Counted from the stretch's first letter, positions 17,614 through 27,626 are shown. The stretch: 64,000 nucleotides of DNA from Flavobacterium tegetincola DSM 22377 (GCF_000425485.1 NZ_AUDN01000007.1:186001-250000), one strand, 5' to 3'. Notes: generated by a model from the sequence alone, not told the origin. A program made the numbers and translations.

Positions 17614-17803
17614 TACACATAAATTTAAATTAAAAATTTAACGATTGTCATTTTACTTCTCTACAGCCGTAAATTTACAACTTTATTTTTGGGAAATTAA
17701 ATTTTTAATTATTTTTAATACATTTTTCACTTAAATTACTCAATTTCATATTCAAAATTAATTTATTACATTCGCAATTGTGTATAATTTATTTCACCTA
17801 CAT

Positions 17804-19390
17804 ATGAAACAGCTCTTCATCTTACTTATGTTTTATACAATTGTAACTAGTTGTACTTCTGTAAGAAAACACAATCAACTGCTAAACCAACCAATTGCTG
17901 TAAGTAAATTAAAATACGATATTGATTTTGCTTACTCAAATTTAAAAAGATTGCATCCAGAATTGTATTGGTACGTTAGTAAAGAGCAACTTGATTACAA
18001 ATTTGATAGCTTAAAAACTACAATCTCAGAACCGTTAACAAGTTTCGAATTTTACACAAAAATTACACCTGTAATTAATGAAGTTCGTCAGGGACATTTA
18101 GGTATTTATCCCAATGTAAAACGTTTTTCAAAAGCAGAAACCAAAGCGTTAACAAAGAAAGGAATGGGACCGTTTTCACAATTTGACCTCATGATGTTTG
18201 AAAATAAATTGTACGTTGAAAAAAATAAATCTATTGATCCTACAATCACTGTTGGTAGTGAAGTTATAAGTATTGACTCAATTCCAACAGTATTATTATT
18301 AAATAGATACCGAAAATTAATTACATCAGACGGCTATAATAACACGTTTTACAAGCATCATTTGCCAAAACGCTTCTCGAATCTTTACGTGGCTGAGTAT
18401 GGCATAAAAGATAGTTTACTCTATGAATTCAAAATTAAGGACTCAATAAAGAAGATATGGATTGCACGAAAGAAAATTGATGAAAGTCAAAATAAGGCGA
18501 AGGATTCTATTGAAAAAATAGTGTCTAAAGCAGAGAAAAAGAAAATTTTACTCGTAAATAAAAGTAAAAGACGTCAACAAACTATCAAAGGTTATGATCC
18601 AATGACAAAAACCTTTCAACGTAGCTTAAATTTTATTGAAAAAGACAGTTCAGTGGCTGTTTTAAATATTAAGTCATTTTCTATCGGCGATTATGAACCC
18701 TTTTATAAACAAGCTTTCGACCGGATTAAAGCAAATAAATCGCAGTACCTAATTTTAGATTTGAGAGACAATCCAGGTGGTAGATTAAGTGAAATCAATT
18801 ACATCTACTCGTTCGTTGCCGATTCTGCAATTGCTTTTGCAGATAAAAGTGAAGTAGTTTCAAAAACAAGTTTTCTAAAGAGAAATTACTTTAATGGAAA
18901 TATTGGGACCAAAGCCTTGCAAACAATAGCGTACCCCTTTTATGTAAGTTATATATTTTTGAAAGTCAAAAAAGAAAATGATAAATTTTATTATAAAACG
19001 AGCGAAAATAAAGTCAAGCCACTTGATGAAAATCGTTTTAAAGGAAAGATGTATGTTCTCATTGATGGTGGAAGTTTTTCAGCTTCGTCCCTCCTTTCGT
19101 CCAATTTAAAAGGTTCAAAAAGAGCCATCTTTGTAGGCGAAGAAACCGGTGGCGCTTTTAATGGAACAGTTGCAGGTCAAATGCCAATTATTGTACTTCC
19201 TCATTCTAAAATAAAAATGCGCGTGGGCCTAATGAAAATTGCACCTCATTATAAAACGGACGAAAAAGGTTATGGCATTCGTCCTGATATCGAAATGATT
19301 CCCACTTTGCAAGACAAGATAAATGGTATTGACCCAGAAATGAATTGGATTTTGGAAAATATTAAAATAGAAAATGGCAATGCAAAATAA
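17804..19390 (+). CDS. S41-family peptidase lipoprotein
   Basis: A 528-residue exported serine protease. MKQLFILLMFYTIVTSC gives a lipoprotein signal with a lipobox Cys, which decides the ATG at 17804 over an upstream in-frame GTG. The C-terminal tail-specific protease core contains ILDLRDNPGGRL, DGGSFSASSLLSS (nucleophile region) and VGEETGGAFNG. A lysine-rich helical insert lies at about 220-260. It probably degrades or processes envelope proteins. The end overlaps the M1 peptidase start by 17 bases, indicating coupled expression. Confidence 0.85.
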   Translation: MKQLFILLMFYTIVTSCTSVRKHNQLLNQPIAVSKLKYDIDFAYSNLKRLHPELYWYVSKEQLDYKFDSLKTTISEPLTSFEFYTKITPVINEVRQGHLGIYPNVKRFSKAETKALTKKGMGPFSQFDLMMFENKLYVEKNKSIDPTITVGSEVISIDSIPTVLLLNRYRKLITSDGYNNTFYKHHLPKRFSNLYVAEYGIKDSLLYEFKIKDSIKKIWIARKKIDESQNKAKDSIEKIVSKAEKKKILLVNKSKRRQQTIKGYDPMTKTFQRSLNFIEKDSSVAVLNIKSFSIGDYEPFYKQAFDRIKANKSQYLILDLRDNPGGRLSEINYIYSFVADSAIAFADKSEVVSKTSFLKRNYFNGNIGTKALQTIAYPFYVSYIFLKVKKENDKFYYKTSENKVKPLDENRFKGKMYVLIDGGSFSASSLLSSNLKGSKRAIFVGEETGGAFNGTVAGQMPIIVLPHSKIKMRVGLMKIAPHYKTDEKGYGIRPDIEMIPTLQDKINGIDPEMNWILENIKIENGNAK

Positions 19391-20999
19391 ATGTATACTC
19401 ATCATATCTTTCTTTTTTTTGTTCAATGCAACACAGGCACAGAAATTTACCCGAAAGGATTCCTTACAAGGTGGATTTTCATTTGAACGAATGTGTTTTG
19501 ACGTCTTACGATACGATTTAGACATTAAAGTTGATCCAGAAAAAAAATTCATTTCAGGTTCAAACACTATTTCATTCAAGATGCTTCAGGAGAGTAAAAT
19601 AATCCAGCTTGACTTGTTTGAAAACATGAAGGTGGATAGCATTGTCTTTGAAAAAAATACGCTAGATTTCAGGAGAGAATTTGGCGCTGTTTTTATCGAT
19701 TTCCCTTCGGCTTTAAAGGTGACAAATCAAATAATTCAACTTCAATTCTATTATTCTGGAAACCCTATAATTGCAAAAAATGCACCTTGGGATGGCGGTT
19801 TTGTGTATTCTAAAGATACAAACAATAAACCTTGGATTTGCGTTGCAGTGCAGGGAACGGGTGCCAGTTTGTGGTATCCCGTCAAGGATTCTCAAAGTGA
19901 TGAACCCGACTTAGGTGCTTCCATAAAAGTTGCCGTCCCTAATGGATTAATGAACGTTTCTAATGGAAGATTTAATGGTAAATTGGATTTGCATAATGGT
20001 TATACACGTTGGGATTGGGAAGTAAAAAATCCAATAAACACTTATAGTATTACGCTCAATATTGGCGATTATGTACATATTCATGAAAAGCAGAATCAAT
20101 TGGATTTAGATTATTACGTTTTGCGTGGCAATGAGGATCGAGCTGCGACTCACTTTGCGGAAGTAAAACCCATGATGGATTGCTTTGAAAGTAAATTTGG
20201 CACATATCCTTTTGCCGAAGATGGCTATAAATTGATAGAAAGTAACTATTTAGGTATGGAACATCAAAGTGCTGTAGCTTACGGAAATAAATTTAAAAAA
20301 GGATACTTAGGAAGAGATCTTTCTGGAACAGGAATTGGATTGAAATTTGATTTCATCGTCATCCATGAGTCAGCTCATGAGTGGTTTGGAAACAGCATTA
20401 CTTCCCGAGATATTGCCGATATGTGGATTCATGAAGCATTTACCACTTACGCAGAATCGGTCTATGTTGAGTGCCAATTTGGTAAAGAAAAAGCAATTGA
20501 ATACATCAATGGACAAAAGAAATTGGTAGAAAATACTAAGCCAATTATCGGAGCATACGGTGTCAATTTTAAGGGTTCTGGAGATATGTATTATAAAGGA
20601 TCTCAAATGCTGAACACGCTGCGAAATGCAATTGATAACGACGAAAAATGGTGGTCAATAATGAAGAAATTTGCACTCACATACCGTCATAAAATAATTG
20701 ACAGTAAAGAAGTAATTCAATTTTTTTCAAAAGAATCAGGTTTAAAATTAAATGCCTTCTTTGCACAATATTTAGAAAACACAATCCTACCAACATTGGA
20801 AATAAAACAATGCGGTAAAACAATAAAGTACCGATATACAAATATTGTTAACGATTTTAGTTTACCAATCCATATTTTAGTCGACGGAAAAAAAATGTAC
20901 CTCTCACCTATTGCATCGTGGAAATCATTGGATGTACAATCAAAATCAAAAATAGCATTTCCAGATAATTTGTTTTATATCAACTTTAAAAAGTCGTAA
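19374..20999 (+). CDS. M1-family zinc metallopeptidase (aminopeptidase)
   Basis: A 541-residue exported gluzincin. The zinc site is H331-E-S-A-H335 with E354 exactly 18 residues further. The substrate-binding GxMEN equivalent reads GMEHQS. The N-terminus is a signal peptide ending in NATQAQ. The next in-frame ATG, two codons in (19380), is an equally good start. M1 enzymes trim N-terminal residues from peptides; with the overlapping S41 protease upstream this forms a two-gene peptide-degrading unit of the envelope. There is no C-terminal type IX sorting domain that I can see. Confidence 0.9.
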   Translation: MAMQNKCILIISFFFLFNATQAQKFTRKDSLQGGFSFERMCFDVLRYDLDIKVDPEKKFISGSNTISFKMLQESKIIQLDLFENMKVDSIVFEKNTLDFRREFGAVFIDFPSALKVTNQIIQLQFYYSGNPIIAKNAPWDGGFVYSKDTNNKPWICVAVQGTGASLWYPVKDSQSDEPDLGASIKVAVPNGLMNVSNGRFNGKLDLHNGYTRWDWEVKNPINTYSITLNIGDYVHIHEKQNQLDLDYYVLRGNEDRAATHFAEVKPMMDCFESKFGTYPFAEDGYKLIESNYLGMEHQSAVAYGNKFKKGYLGRDLSGTGIGLKFDFIVIHESAHEWFGNSITSRDIADMWIHEAFTTYAESVYVECQFGKEKAIEYINGQKKLVENTKPIIGAYGVNFKGSGDMYYKGSQMLNTLRNAIDNDEKWWSIMKKFALTYRHKIIDSKEVIQFFSKESGLKLNAFFAQYLENTILPTLEIKQCGKTIKYRYTNIVNDFSLPIHILVDGKKMYLSPIASWKSLDVQSKSKIAFPDNLFYINFKKS

Positions 21000-21080
21000 A
21001 GGAGTTGAAGAATTAGAGAAATGATAACAATTAGTATAGTTTGATTGTCCCACAGTTTTGTAATTTTAAGCAAAAAAATT

Positions 21081-21476
21081 ATGACAATAAGGGAAACATT
21101 TATCAAAGAATTGAGAGGCGACGCTTTTGGAAAAGTAGCTGCAGAAACTTCGTCGGAAGAATTTTTTCAAAATGAAACACTTCGGCCGATTATGAAACTA
21201 CAAAACGATCTACTTTTAGCTGTTTTTCAAAATTATATCACAAAAAGTAAAGTTAATTTTGCACAATTGTCCATTGAGAATAAATTTATTTTTATTGATA
21301 ACGCAATTAAAAAAGATATTAAATTCCAAAGTGCTTTAAAAGGGCTGGTAATCGGGTTCTTCACATTGGAGGAGTATAATCGGTATGCAACAAATTCCTC
21401 CGCATTGACAAAACGAATTTCAAACCTACTCATTGAACGAATTAAATCACAAGTGCAATTGCTGGACAAGTCGTAA
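21081..21476 (+). CDS. Conserved hypothetical protein
   Basis: A 131-residue cytosolic, mostly helical protein starting MTIRETFIKELRG. The ATG at 21081 is preferred over an in-frame TTG 36 bases upstream because of its A-rich leader. Similar short proteins in flavobacteria have been labelled glyoxalase in databases, but no metal-binding HxxE pattern of that fold is visible, so I do not accept that function. It sits alone between the M1 peptidase and gcvT. Confidence 0.7.
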   Translation: MTIRETFIKELRGDAFGKVAAETSSEEFFQNETLRPIMKLQNDLLLAVFQNYITKSKVNFAQLSIENKFIFIDNAIKKDIKFQSALKGLVIGFFTLEEYNRYATNSSALTKRISNLLIERIKSQVQLLDKS

Positions 21477-21574
21477 ATTTGTATTATAATAAGTTGAATT
21501 TAGAGCGACAAAAGTTTTTAAAACCCTAAAAAAAGCGATAATTTAGCACCCAAAATTAAACCATAAACACAATT

Positions 21575-22660
21575 ATGAAAAATATTCCATTACTACACAT
21601 ACACGAAAGTTTAGGTGCTAAAATCCTTCCTTTTGCAGGTTATAACATGCCTATCTTATACGAAGGAGTTAATGCCGAACACGAAACGGTTCGAAATGCG
21701 GTGGGAGTTTTTGATGTCTCTCACATGGGAGAATTTATGGTTTCAGGACCAAATGCTTTGGCCTTGATTCAAAAAGTAACTACAAATGACGCTTCAACAT
21801 TGACCATTGGTCGTGCTCAGTATACGTGTTTGCCTAATGATGAAGGTGGAATCGTGGATGACTTGATCGTTTATAAATTGAAGGATGAAGAGTATTTATT
21901 GGTTGTAAATGCTTCAAATATTGATAAGGATTGGGATTGGATTTCATCGCACAATGATGTAAACGCGGACCTGAAAAACCTTTCAGATGATTATGCATTA
22001 CTTGCAATTCAAGGTCCTAAAGCCATTGAGGCAATGCAATCTTTAACAACTGTTGAATTAGCAGACATTAAAAATTACCATTTTGAAGTTGCAACATTTG
22101 CTGGAATTGACAATGTTATTATTTCTGCTACCGGATATACAGGCTCAGGTGGATTTGAAATTTATTGTAAAAGTGACGAAGTAGAACGCATTTGGATGAA
22201 AGTTTTTGAAGCAGGTGCTTTCTTCGGTATTAAGCCAATTGGACTTGCTGCAAGGGATACTTTGCGTCTAGAAATGGGATTCTGTTTATATGGAAATGAT
22301 ATAAACGATACTACTTCTCCTATTGAAGCAGGATTGGGATGGATTACTAAATTTACCAAGGATTTTGTTCATTCTGAAAAATTAAAACAACAAAAAGAAC
22401 TAGGCGTTACAAGAAAATTAGTTGGTTTTGAATTGGTGGATCGTGGCGTTCCCCGTCAAGATTATACTATAGTTGATAAAGATGGAAATACAATTGGTAT
22501 TGTAACTTCAGGAACAATGGCTCCTTCGTTAAACAAAGGAATTGGAATGGGATATGTAACTACTGCATTTTCAGCGGTAGATAGCGACATTTATATCAGA
22601 ATCAGAAAAAATGATGTTTTAGCAAAGGTGGTTAAGATGCCTTTTTATAAAAAAGCTTAA
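21575..22660 (+). CDS. gcvT: Aminomethyltransferase, glycine cleavage T protein
   Basis: Transfers the methylene group of H-protein-bound aminomethyl to tetrahydrofolate, releasing ammonia, in glycine catabolism and C1 supply. The protein has 361 residues, as usual. VFDVSHMGE with the folate-site Asp region, [10 protein letters not shown] and the C-terminal domain with TSGTMAPSL are intact. The P, H and L genes are not in the window, the common dispersed arrangement in flavobacteria. No glycine riboswitch fold was seen in the 98-base leader. Confidence 0.95.
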   Translation: MKNIPLLHIHESLGAKILPFAGYNMPILYEGVNAEHETVRNAVGVFDVSHMGEFMVSGPNALALIQKVTTNDASTLTIGRAQYTCLPNDEGGIVDDLIVYKLKDEEYLLVVNASNIDKDWDWISSHNDVNADLKNLSDDYALLAIQGPKAIEAMQSLTTVELADIKNYHFEVATFAGIDNVIISATGYTGSGGFEIYCKSDEVERIWMKVFEAGAFFGIKPIGLAARDTLRLEMGFCLYGNDINDTTSPIEAGLGWITKFTKDFVHSEKLKQQKELGVTRKLVGFELVDRGVPRQDYTIVDKDGNTIGIVTSGTMAPSLNKGIGMGYVTTAFSAVDSDIYIRIRKNDVLAKVVKMPFYKKA

Positions 22661-22681
22661 GTAAGAAATTAATACAGTTAT

Positions 22682-22713
22682 AACCGATAGATTAAGTTTC
22701 TATCGGTTTTTTT
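22682..22713 (+). terminator. Terminator of gcvT
   Basis: A 10-bp perfect stem (22682-22691 with 22699-22708) followed by a T run. Confidence 0.85.
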
Positions 22714-22835
22714 GTGCGTAATAAAATGGTGGGATTAGAAACATTCTAGTTTCTTTTACTAATTTTTTTTAAAACAAAAAAAATTTTTTTAACCATTTAA
22801 ATGTTCATATTTGTTCTGAATTTAAAACAAAAACA

Positions 22836-23129
22836 ATGAAACAAACAGCAAAAATGGCTATCGTAGCTTTATCACTTTCTTTTTTAATGACATCTTGTTA
22901 TTCATACACGTCAGTTGTAGGAAAAGGAGCTCAAGGAAATACAGAGGTTAAAAAATGGAACAACTATGTAATTTATGGTTTAGTTCCAGTTGGAGTGTCT
23001 GACTCAAGAGCAATGGCTGATGGAGCAACGGACTACACCGTTAAAGTAGAACACACTTTCGTAAATGGTTTACTTTCGGCAATTACTTTTGGAATTTATA
23101 ATCCAACTACAACTACTGTAACCAAGTAA
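22836..23129 (+). CDS. Bor/Iss-like lipoprotein
   Basis: A 97-residue lipoprotein. The signal peptide ends LMTSCYSYTSVVGKG, with the lipobox Cys. The body (WNNYVIYGLVPVG, then VKVEHTFVNGLLSAITFGIY) follows the Bor family pattern known from phage lambda Bor and the serum-survival protein Iss. Bacteroidetes have many chromosomal Bor-like lipoproteins with no proven function, and nothing around it suggests a prophage. It is followed 21 bases later by a small membrane protein gene and shares its terminator. Confidence 0.85.
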   Translation: MKQTAKMAIVALSLSFLMTSCYSYTSVVGKGAQGNTEVKKWNNYVIYGLVPVGVSDSRAMADGATDYTVKVEHTFVNGLLSAITFGIYNPTTTTVTK

Positions 23130-23150
23130 TCAAAATTTAAATAAGTTACA

Positions 23151-23348
23151 TTGAAAAAAATAATTTTTTACTTTTCTATAGGTGTAATCTTGTATTACCT
23201 TTATATAATTTTTCAAATTTTGGCATTAGAAAGTGTTTCAGAATTTGGTTATGGCTACTTAGTCGGAAAAATAGTAGTTATGGTTATATTTGCAATTATA
23301 GCTTATTTTACGAGTCGTTCGATATTTAAAAAACCAATCGGAAGATAA
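23151..23348 (+). CDS. Small two-helix membrane protein
   Basis: A 65-residue protein starting at a TTG codon (MKKIIFYFSIG after initiation). It has two hydrophobic helices, about 4-24 and 38-57, and a basic C-terminus (RSIFKKPIGR). No ATG lies in this frame near the start, so the TTG start is likely but not certain. It lies downstream of the Bor-like gene, probably cotranscribed. The family was not recognised. Confidence 0.6.
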   Translation: MKKIIFYFSIGVILYYLYIIFQILALESVSEFGYGYLVGKIVVMVIFAIIAYFTSRSIFKKPIGR

Positions 23349-23355
23349 GAATTTT

Positions 23356-23386
23356 AAAAGACTGTACCAACAGTCTTTTTTTTTTT
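23356..23386 (+). terminator. Terminator after the small membrane protein gene
   Basis: An AAAAGACTG / CAGTCTTTT stem (23356-23364 with 23371-23379), six-base loop, followed by a long T run. Confidence 0.8.
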
Positions 23387-23398
23387 GGCAAAAAAACC

Positions 23399-23427
23399 TT
23401 GATTTAAGTTTCAGATGTTTATTTTTG
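23399..23427 (+). promoter_or_regulatory. Promoter of yebC
   Basis: TTG (23399-23401), 18-base gap, TATTTTTG (23420-23427): a near-ideal Bacteroidetes promoter, 22 bases before the ATG. Confidence 0.65.
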
Positions 23428-23449
23428 CGATATTAAAATTAGTTAGGAA

Positions 23450-24163
23450 ATGGGAAGAGCTTTTGAATTTAGAAAAGGTAGAAAAATGAAACGTTGGTCG
23501 GCAATGGCCAAAGCATTTACTAGAATCGGAAAAGACATTGTGATGGCAGTTAAAGAAGGAGGCCCAAATCCTGATGCCAACTCGCGACTTCGTGCGGTAA
23601 TTCAAAATGCCAAAGCGGCTAATATGCCAAAGGAAAATGTAGAACGTGCCATTAAGAAAGCTACAGATAAAGATACGGCCAATTATAAAGAAGTATTATT
23701 TGAAGGATATGCTCCTCACGGAATTGCAATTTTAATTGAAACTGCCACTGATAATAATAACCGTACGGTTGCTAATATTAGAAGTTATTTTAACAAATGC
23801 AATGGAACGTTTGGAACGCAAGGTTCTGTTGAATTTATGTTCGACCATACCTGTAATTTCAGGATTCCAGCTGCTGGAATTGATGTAGAAGAGATGGAAT
23901 TGGAATTCATTGATTTTGGTGCAGAAGAGATTTTTGCCGATGACGAAGAGGGCGTTTTAATTTATGCTCCATTTGGAAGTTTTGGTGCTATCCAAAAAGA
24001 ATTGGAAAACAGAAACATCGAAATTTTGTCGTCTGGATTTGAACGGATTCCACAAATAACAAAAGAATTAACGGAAGCGGAAACCGCCGATGTTGAAAAA
24101 TTATTAGAAAAAATTGAAGAGGATGATGACGTACAAAATGTCTATCATACTATGCAAGAGTAA
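23450..24163 (+). CDS. yebC: YebC/TACO1-family translation factor
   Basis: A 237-residue cytosolic YebC protein. Formerly called a transcriptional regulator (PmpR), the family is now linked to relief of ribosome stalling, as for TACO1. The N-terminal three-helix domain carries FTRIGKDI and GGPNPDANSRLR. The AKAANMPKENVERAIKKA and EGYAPHGIA signatures follow, and two alpha/beta domains complete the fold. It is a monocistronic gene with its own promoter and terminator. Confidence 0.93.
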   Translation: MGRAFEFRKGRKMKRWSAMAKAFTRIGKDIVMAVKEGGPNPDANSRLRAVIQNAKAANMPKENVERAIKKATDKDTANYKEVLFEGYAPHGIAILIETATDNNNRTVANIRSYFNKCNGTFGTQGSVEFMFDHTCNFRIPAAGIDVEEMELEFIDFGAEEIFADDEEGVLIYAPFGSFGAIQKELENRNIEILSSGFERIPQITKELTEAETADVEKLLEKIEEDDDVQNVYHTMQE

Positions 24164-24188
24164 TATTATTCTCGTTAACATAACAAAA

Positions 24189-24214
24189 GAAACTCCCATT
24201 TATTGGGAGTTTTC
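24189..24214 (+). terminator. Terminator of yebC
   Basis: AACTCCCA (24191-24198) pairs with TGGGAGTT (24204-24211), followed by a short T run. Confidence 0.7.
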
Positions 24215-24321
24215 TACTTTAATGTACTTTCACTATAGCACTAAAGTTTACAAAAATATTAAGAAGTAACACAACCATTAAATGTTAAATTGCATTACTT
24301 TAGTACTTAAATAAAAAGAAA

Positions 24322-25875
24322 ATGAATCAGATAAAAATACTTTGGGTAGACGATGAAATTGATTTACTCAAACCACATATATTGTTTTTAGAAAAAAAGA
24401 ATTATAATGTTACCACTTGCAATAACGGAAGAGACGCTGTTGATGTTTTTGAGGAAGGTAACTTCGATATTGTATTTCTGGATGAAAACATGCCTGGAAT
24501 GAGTGGCTTGGAAACACTTCAAGAAATTAAAGAAAAAAAATCTTCTACTCCCGTAATTATGATTACAAAAAGTGAGGAAGAGTTTATTATGGAAGAAGCA
24601 ATTGGTTCTAAAATTGCTGATTACTTGATAAAACCAGTAAATCCGAATCAAATTCTACTGAGTTTAAAGAAGAATTTAGATCACTCGCGCCTTATTTCGG
24701 AGAAAACATCCCTTGATTATCAAAAGGAATTTCGCAAAATTGCAATGGATTTGTCAATGGTCAATTCTTTTGAAGATTGGTCGGAATTGTATAAAAAATT
24801 AATTTATTGGGAAATTGAACTAGAAAATATAGACGATCCAAATATGATTGCTATTTTGGAATCCCAAAAAACAGAAGCAAATTCGCAATTCGGAAAGTTC
24901 ATTGAACGGAATTATGAGGATTGGTTTAATCCTAAATTAGACAAACCAATTATGTCGCATACATTATTTAGAGAATTGGTAGTTCCGGAATTGACTAAAA
25001 AAGATAAACCTATTTTATTTGTGGTAATTGACAATTTACGTTACGATCAATGGAAGGTTTTTGAAAGCGTGGTCAATAATCATTATAAACTAGAGAAAGA
25101 AGTTCCGTATTATGCGATGTTACCTACAGCTACCCAGTATGCTAGAAACGCTTTGTTTTCAGGACTGTTGCCAATTGACATGGAAAAAAAATATCCGCAA
25201 TATTGGAAAAATGACGTAGATGAAGGCGGAAAAAATTTATATGAAGCTGAATTCCTGACAGAACATTTAAAACGTTTGGGGTTAAATATCAAACAAGATT
25301 ATTTTAAAATTACCAATTTAGCAGCAGGAAAAAAATTAGCAGAAAACTTTAAATCGTTGAAAAATAATGATTTAGTGAGCGTTGTTTATAATTTTGTCGA
25401 TATGCTTTCGCATGCAAAAACGGAAATGGATGTCGTAAAAGAATTGGCTTCTGATGATAAAGCGTACCGATCTTTGACATTGAGCTGGTTTAAAAATTCT
25501 CCATTATTGGAAATTATTCAGCAAGCGCAAAAATTAAATTTCAAGCTTATTATTACTACAGACCACGGAACTATAAATGTAAAGCATCCCTCAAAAGTTA
25601 TTGGAGACAAGAATACAAGTTTGAATTTGCGTTACAAAACGGGACGTAGTTTGACTTACGAAGACAAAGATGTTTACGCAGTGAAAGATCCAAAATCTAT
25701 TGGATTGCCAACAATTAATATGAGCAGTTCCTTCATTTTTGCAAAAAACGATTTGTTTTTGGCATATGTAAATAATTACAACCATTATGCAAGTTACTAT
25801 AGAAATACATACCAGCACGGTGGAATTTCCTTAGAAGAAATGATTGTACCTTTCTTAGTTTTTCAACCCAAGTAA
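24322..25875 (+). CDS. porX: PorX, type IX secretion response regulator with PglZ domain
   Basis: A 517-residue two-domain regulator controlling T9SS genes and gliding in Bacteroidetes. The receiver (1-120) has D10, D11 and phosphoacceptor D54 in FLDENMPG, T82 and K104. The C-terminal PglZ domain of the alkaline-phosphatase superfamily (about 200-515) shows metal- and nucleophile-site motifs VVIDNLRYDQW, TATQYARN and TTDHGT. In studied strains it works with the kinase PorY and sigma factor SigP; porY is not here. It lies upstream of tsaE with a 23-base gap. Confidence 0.95.
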   Translation: MNQIKILWVDDEIDLLKPHILFLEKKNYNVTTCNNGRDAVDVFEEGNFDIVFLDENMPGMSGLETLQEIKEKKSSTPVIMITKSEEEFIMEEAIGSKIADYLIKPVNPNQILLSLKKNLDHSRLISEKTSLDYQKEFRKIAMDLSMVNSFEDWSELYKKLIYWEIELENIDDPNMIAILESQKTEANSQFGKFIERNYEDWFNPKLDKPIMSHTLFRELVVPELTKKDKPILFVVIDNLRYDQWKVFESVVNNHYKLEKEVPYYAMLPTATQYARNALFSGLLPIDMEKKYPQYWKNDVDEGGKNLYEAEFLTEHLKRLGLNIKQDYFKITNLAAGKKLAENFKSLKNNDLVSVVYNFVDMLSHAKTEMDVVKELASDDKAYRSLTLSWFKNSPLLEIIQQAQKLNFKLIITTDHGTINVKHPSKVIGDKNTSLNLRYKTGRSLTYEDKDVYAVKDPKSIGLPTINMSSSFIFAKNDLFLAYVNNYNHYASYYRNTYQHGGISLEEMIVPFLVFQPK

Positions 25876-25898
25876 TAATTACATACATTTGATTTACA

Positions 25899-26318
25899 AT
25901 GGAATTAGCATTCTTACTTAAAGATATTGATAAAGCTGCATTAGCTGTTATTAATTCTAATCCACACAAAGTTATTTTGTTTAACGGAGAAATGGGAGTT
26001 GGAAAAACAACGTTTATAAAGTCGCTTTGTGCGGCTTTGGGCGTTGAAGAAGCCACCAGTAGCCCGACCTTCTCGCTCGTAAACGAGTATGAAACCAAAG
26101 GCGGAAAAAGCGTTTATCATTTTGATGTATACCGTTTGAAAAGTGAGAGTGAAGCGTATGACATGGGAATGGATGAATATTTATACTCCGGAAATTGGAA
26201 TTTTATAGAATGGGCTGAAAAAATTCCATCTTTAATTCCCGATGACTATTCTATAATTGACTTGACAAAGGCTCCAGATGGATCTCGAAAATTGATTTTG
26301 ACAAATCACTCCTCGTAA
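25899..26318 (+). CDS. tsaE: TsaE, ATPase of tRNA t6A biosynthesis
   Basis: A 139-residue P-loop ATPase that energises the TsaBD complex to make threonylcarbamoyladenosine at position 37 of ANN-decoding tRNAs. Walker A is GEMGVGKTTF. The family motifs SSPTFSLVNEY and HFDVYRL, and NFIEWAEKI near the C-terminus, are intact. It probably shares a transcript with porX. Its partner tsaD lies in another operon in this window. Confidence 0.94.
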   Translation: MELAFLLKDIDKAALAVINSNPHKVILFNGEMGVGKTTFIKSLCAALGVEEATSSPTFSLVNEYETKGGKSVYHFDVYRLKSESEAYDMGMDEYLYSGNWNFIEWAEKIPSLIPDDYSIIDLTKAPDGSRKLILTNHSS

Positions 26319-26396
26319 GAGCTTATTAATCTTAATTTATTATCGAAATACAACCACTTTTTTTTCGTAAATTAGAGGTTTTAAAATTTGAATCGT

Positions 26397-27590
26397 ATGT
26401 CATTATCGCCTTTTACTAAGCAACAACTTATTCCACAAGAGGAAAAGCTAGAGATTCAGCGCCATAAAAGTGAGTTATTTATAGGAATTCCAAAGGAAAC
26501 TTCTTTTCAGGAACGTCGAATTTGTTTGACTCCCGATGCCGTAAATTCTCTTGTATATCATGGACATCGTGTTATGATTGAATCTGGAGCGGGCGAAAGC
26601 TCAAGTTATAGCGATAAAGAATACAGTGAGGCAGGAGCTGAAATTACTAAAGATACCAATAAAGTGTACGGCTGTCCTATTTTATTGAAAGTGGAACCTC
26701 CTACCCTTTCAGAGATTGAATTGATGAATCCGCAAACTATTTTAATATCAGCAATCCAACTCAAAACCAGAAAAGCAACGTATTTTGAGGCCTTGCACAA
26801 AAAGAAAATAACTGCTTTAGCATTTGAATTCATTAAAGATGATGATGGAACTTATCCGGCCGTTAAGTCAATAAGTGAAATTGCAGGAACTGCTTCCATT
26901 TTAATCGCCTCCGAATTAATGATCAACAGTCAATGCGGAAAAGGACTGCTTTTTGGTAATATTACGGGAGTTCCACCAACCGAAGTTGTTATTATTGGTG
27001 CGGGAACTGTGGGCGAATTTGCTGCAAAAACGGCCATTGGTCTTGGAGCAAGTGTAAAAGTTTTTGACAATTCAATTACAAAATTAAGGCGGTTGCAAAA
27101 CCAACTTAATCAACGGATATTTACGTCCACCATTCAACCCAAACTACTTTTGAAAGCTTTACGTCGTTGCGATGTTGCTATTGGTGCTATGAAAGGCAAA
27201 GAGCGTTGCCCAATTATTGTGAATGAGACTATGGTGGAGCATATGAAAAAAGGTGCCGTAATTGTGGATGTAAGTATTGATACGGGTGGTTGCTTTGAAA
27301 CGTCTGAAGTTACCAGTCATCAAAATCCAACTTTTGTAAAACACAATGTAATTCATTACTGTGTACCTAATATTCCATCCCGCTATTCTAAAACAGCTTC
27401 ATTGTCCATCAGCAATATTTTGACTCCCTATCTTTTACAGATAGCGGAAGACGGCGGTATCGAACGTGCTATACGCTGCGATAGTGGATTAAAAAATGGT
27501 GTTTATCTATACCATGGAATTTTAACCAATAAAGCAATCGGCGAATGGTTTGGTTTGTCCAATAGTGACATCAATTTAATTGTTTTTTAA
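26397..27590 (+). CDS. ald: Alanine dehydrogenase
   Basis: Converts L-alanine and NAD+ to pyruvate, ammonia and NADH. The protein has 397 residues from the ATG at 26397; an in-frame TTG three codons upstream is less likely. The N-terminal domain IGIPKETSFQERRICLTPD carries the substrate-binding Arg. The Rossmann domain has VVIIGAGTVGEFAA. VIVDVSIDTGGCFETS and HYCVPNIPSRY are diagnostic. At about 400 residues it is slightly longer than the usual 370; the extra part is an N-terminal extension of about 30. It has no obvious operon partner. Confidence 0.92.
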   Translation: MSLSPFTKQQLIPQEEKLEIQRHKSELFIGIPKETSFQERRICLTPDAVNSLVYHGHRVMIESGAGESSSYSDKEYSEAGAEITKDTNKVYGCPILLKVEPPTLSEIELMNPQTILISAIQLKTRKATYFEALHKKKITALAFEFIKDDDGTYPAVKSISEIAGTASILIASELMINSQCGKGLLFGNITGVPPTEVVIIGAGTVGEFAAKTAIGLGASVKVFDNSITKLRRLQNQLNQRIFTSTIQPKLLLKALRRCDVAIGAMKGKERCPIIVNETMVEHMKKGAVIVDVSIDTGGCFETSEVTSHQNPTFVKHNVIHYCVPNIPSRYSKTASLSISNILTPYLLQIAEDGGIERAIRCDSGLKNGVYLYHGILTNKAIGEWFGLSNSDINLIVF

Positions 27591-27611
27591 AGTTTCTTTA
27601 CTGTAACTTTG
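27580..27611 (+). promoter_or_regulatory. Promoter of the DUF4258-like gene
   Basis: TTG (27580-27582), 21-base gap, TAACTTTG (27604-27611). It overlaps the end of ald and puts the start point close to the ATG at 27627. Confidence 0.55.
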
Positions 27612-27626
27612 CAAAAAAATAATTTC

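Noticed and set aside
21477..21574. Possible glycine riboswitch before gcvT
   Set aside because: The leader is short, AT-rich and lacks the paired stems of that riboswitch.
22836..23129. Bor-like gene as a prophage marker
   Set aside because: No phage structural, integrase or lysis gene is nearby, and chromosomal Bor-like lipoproteins are common in Bacteroidetes.
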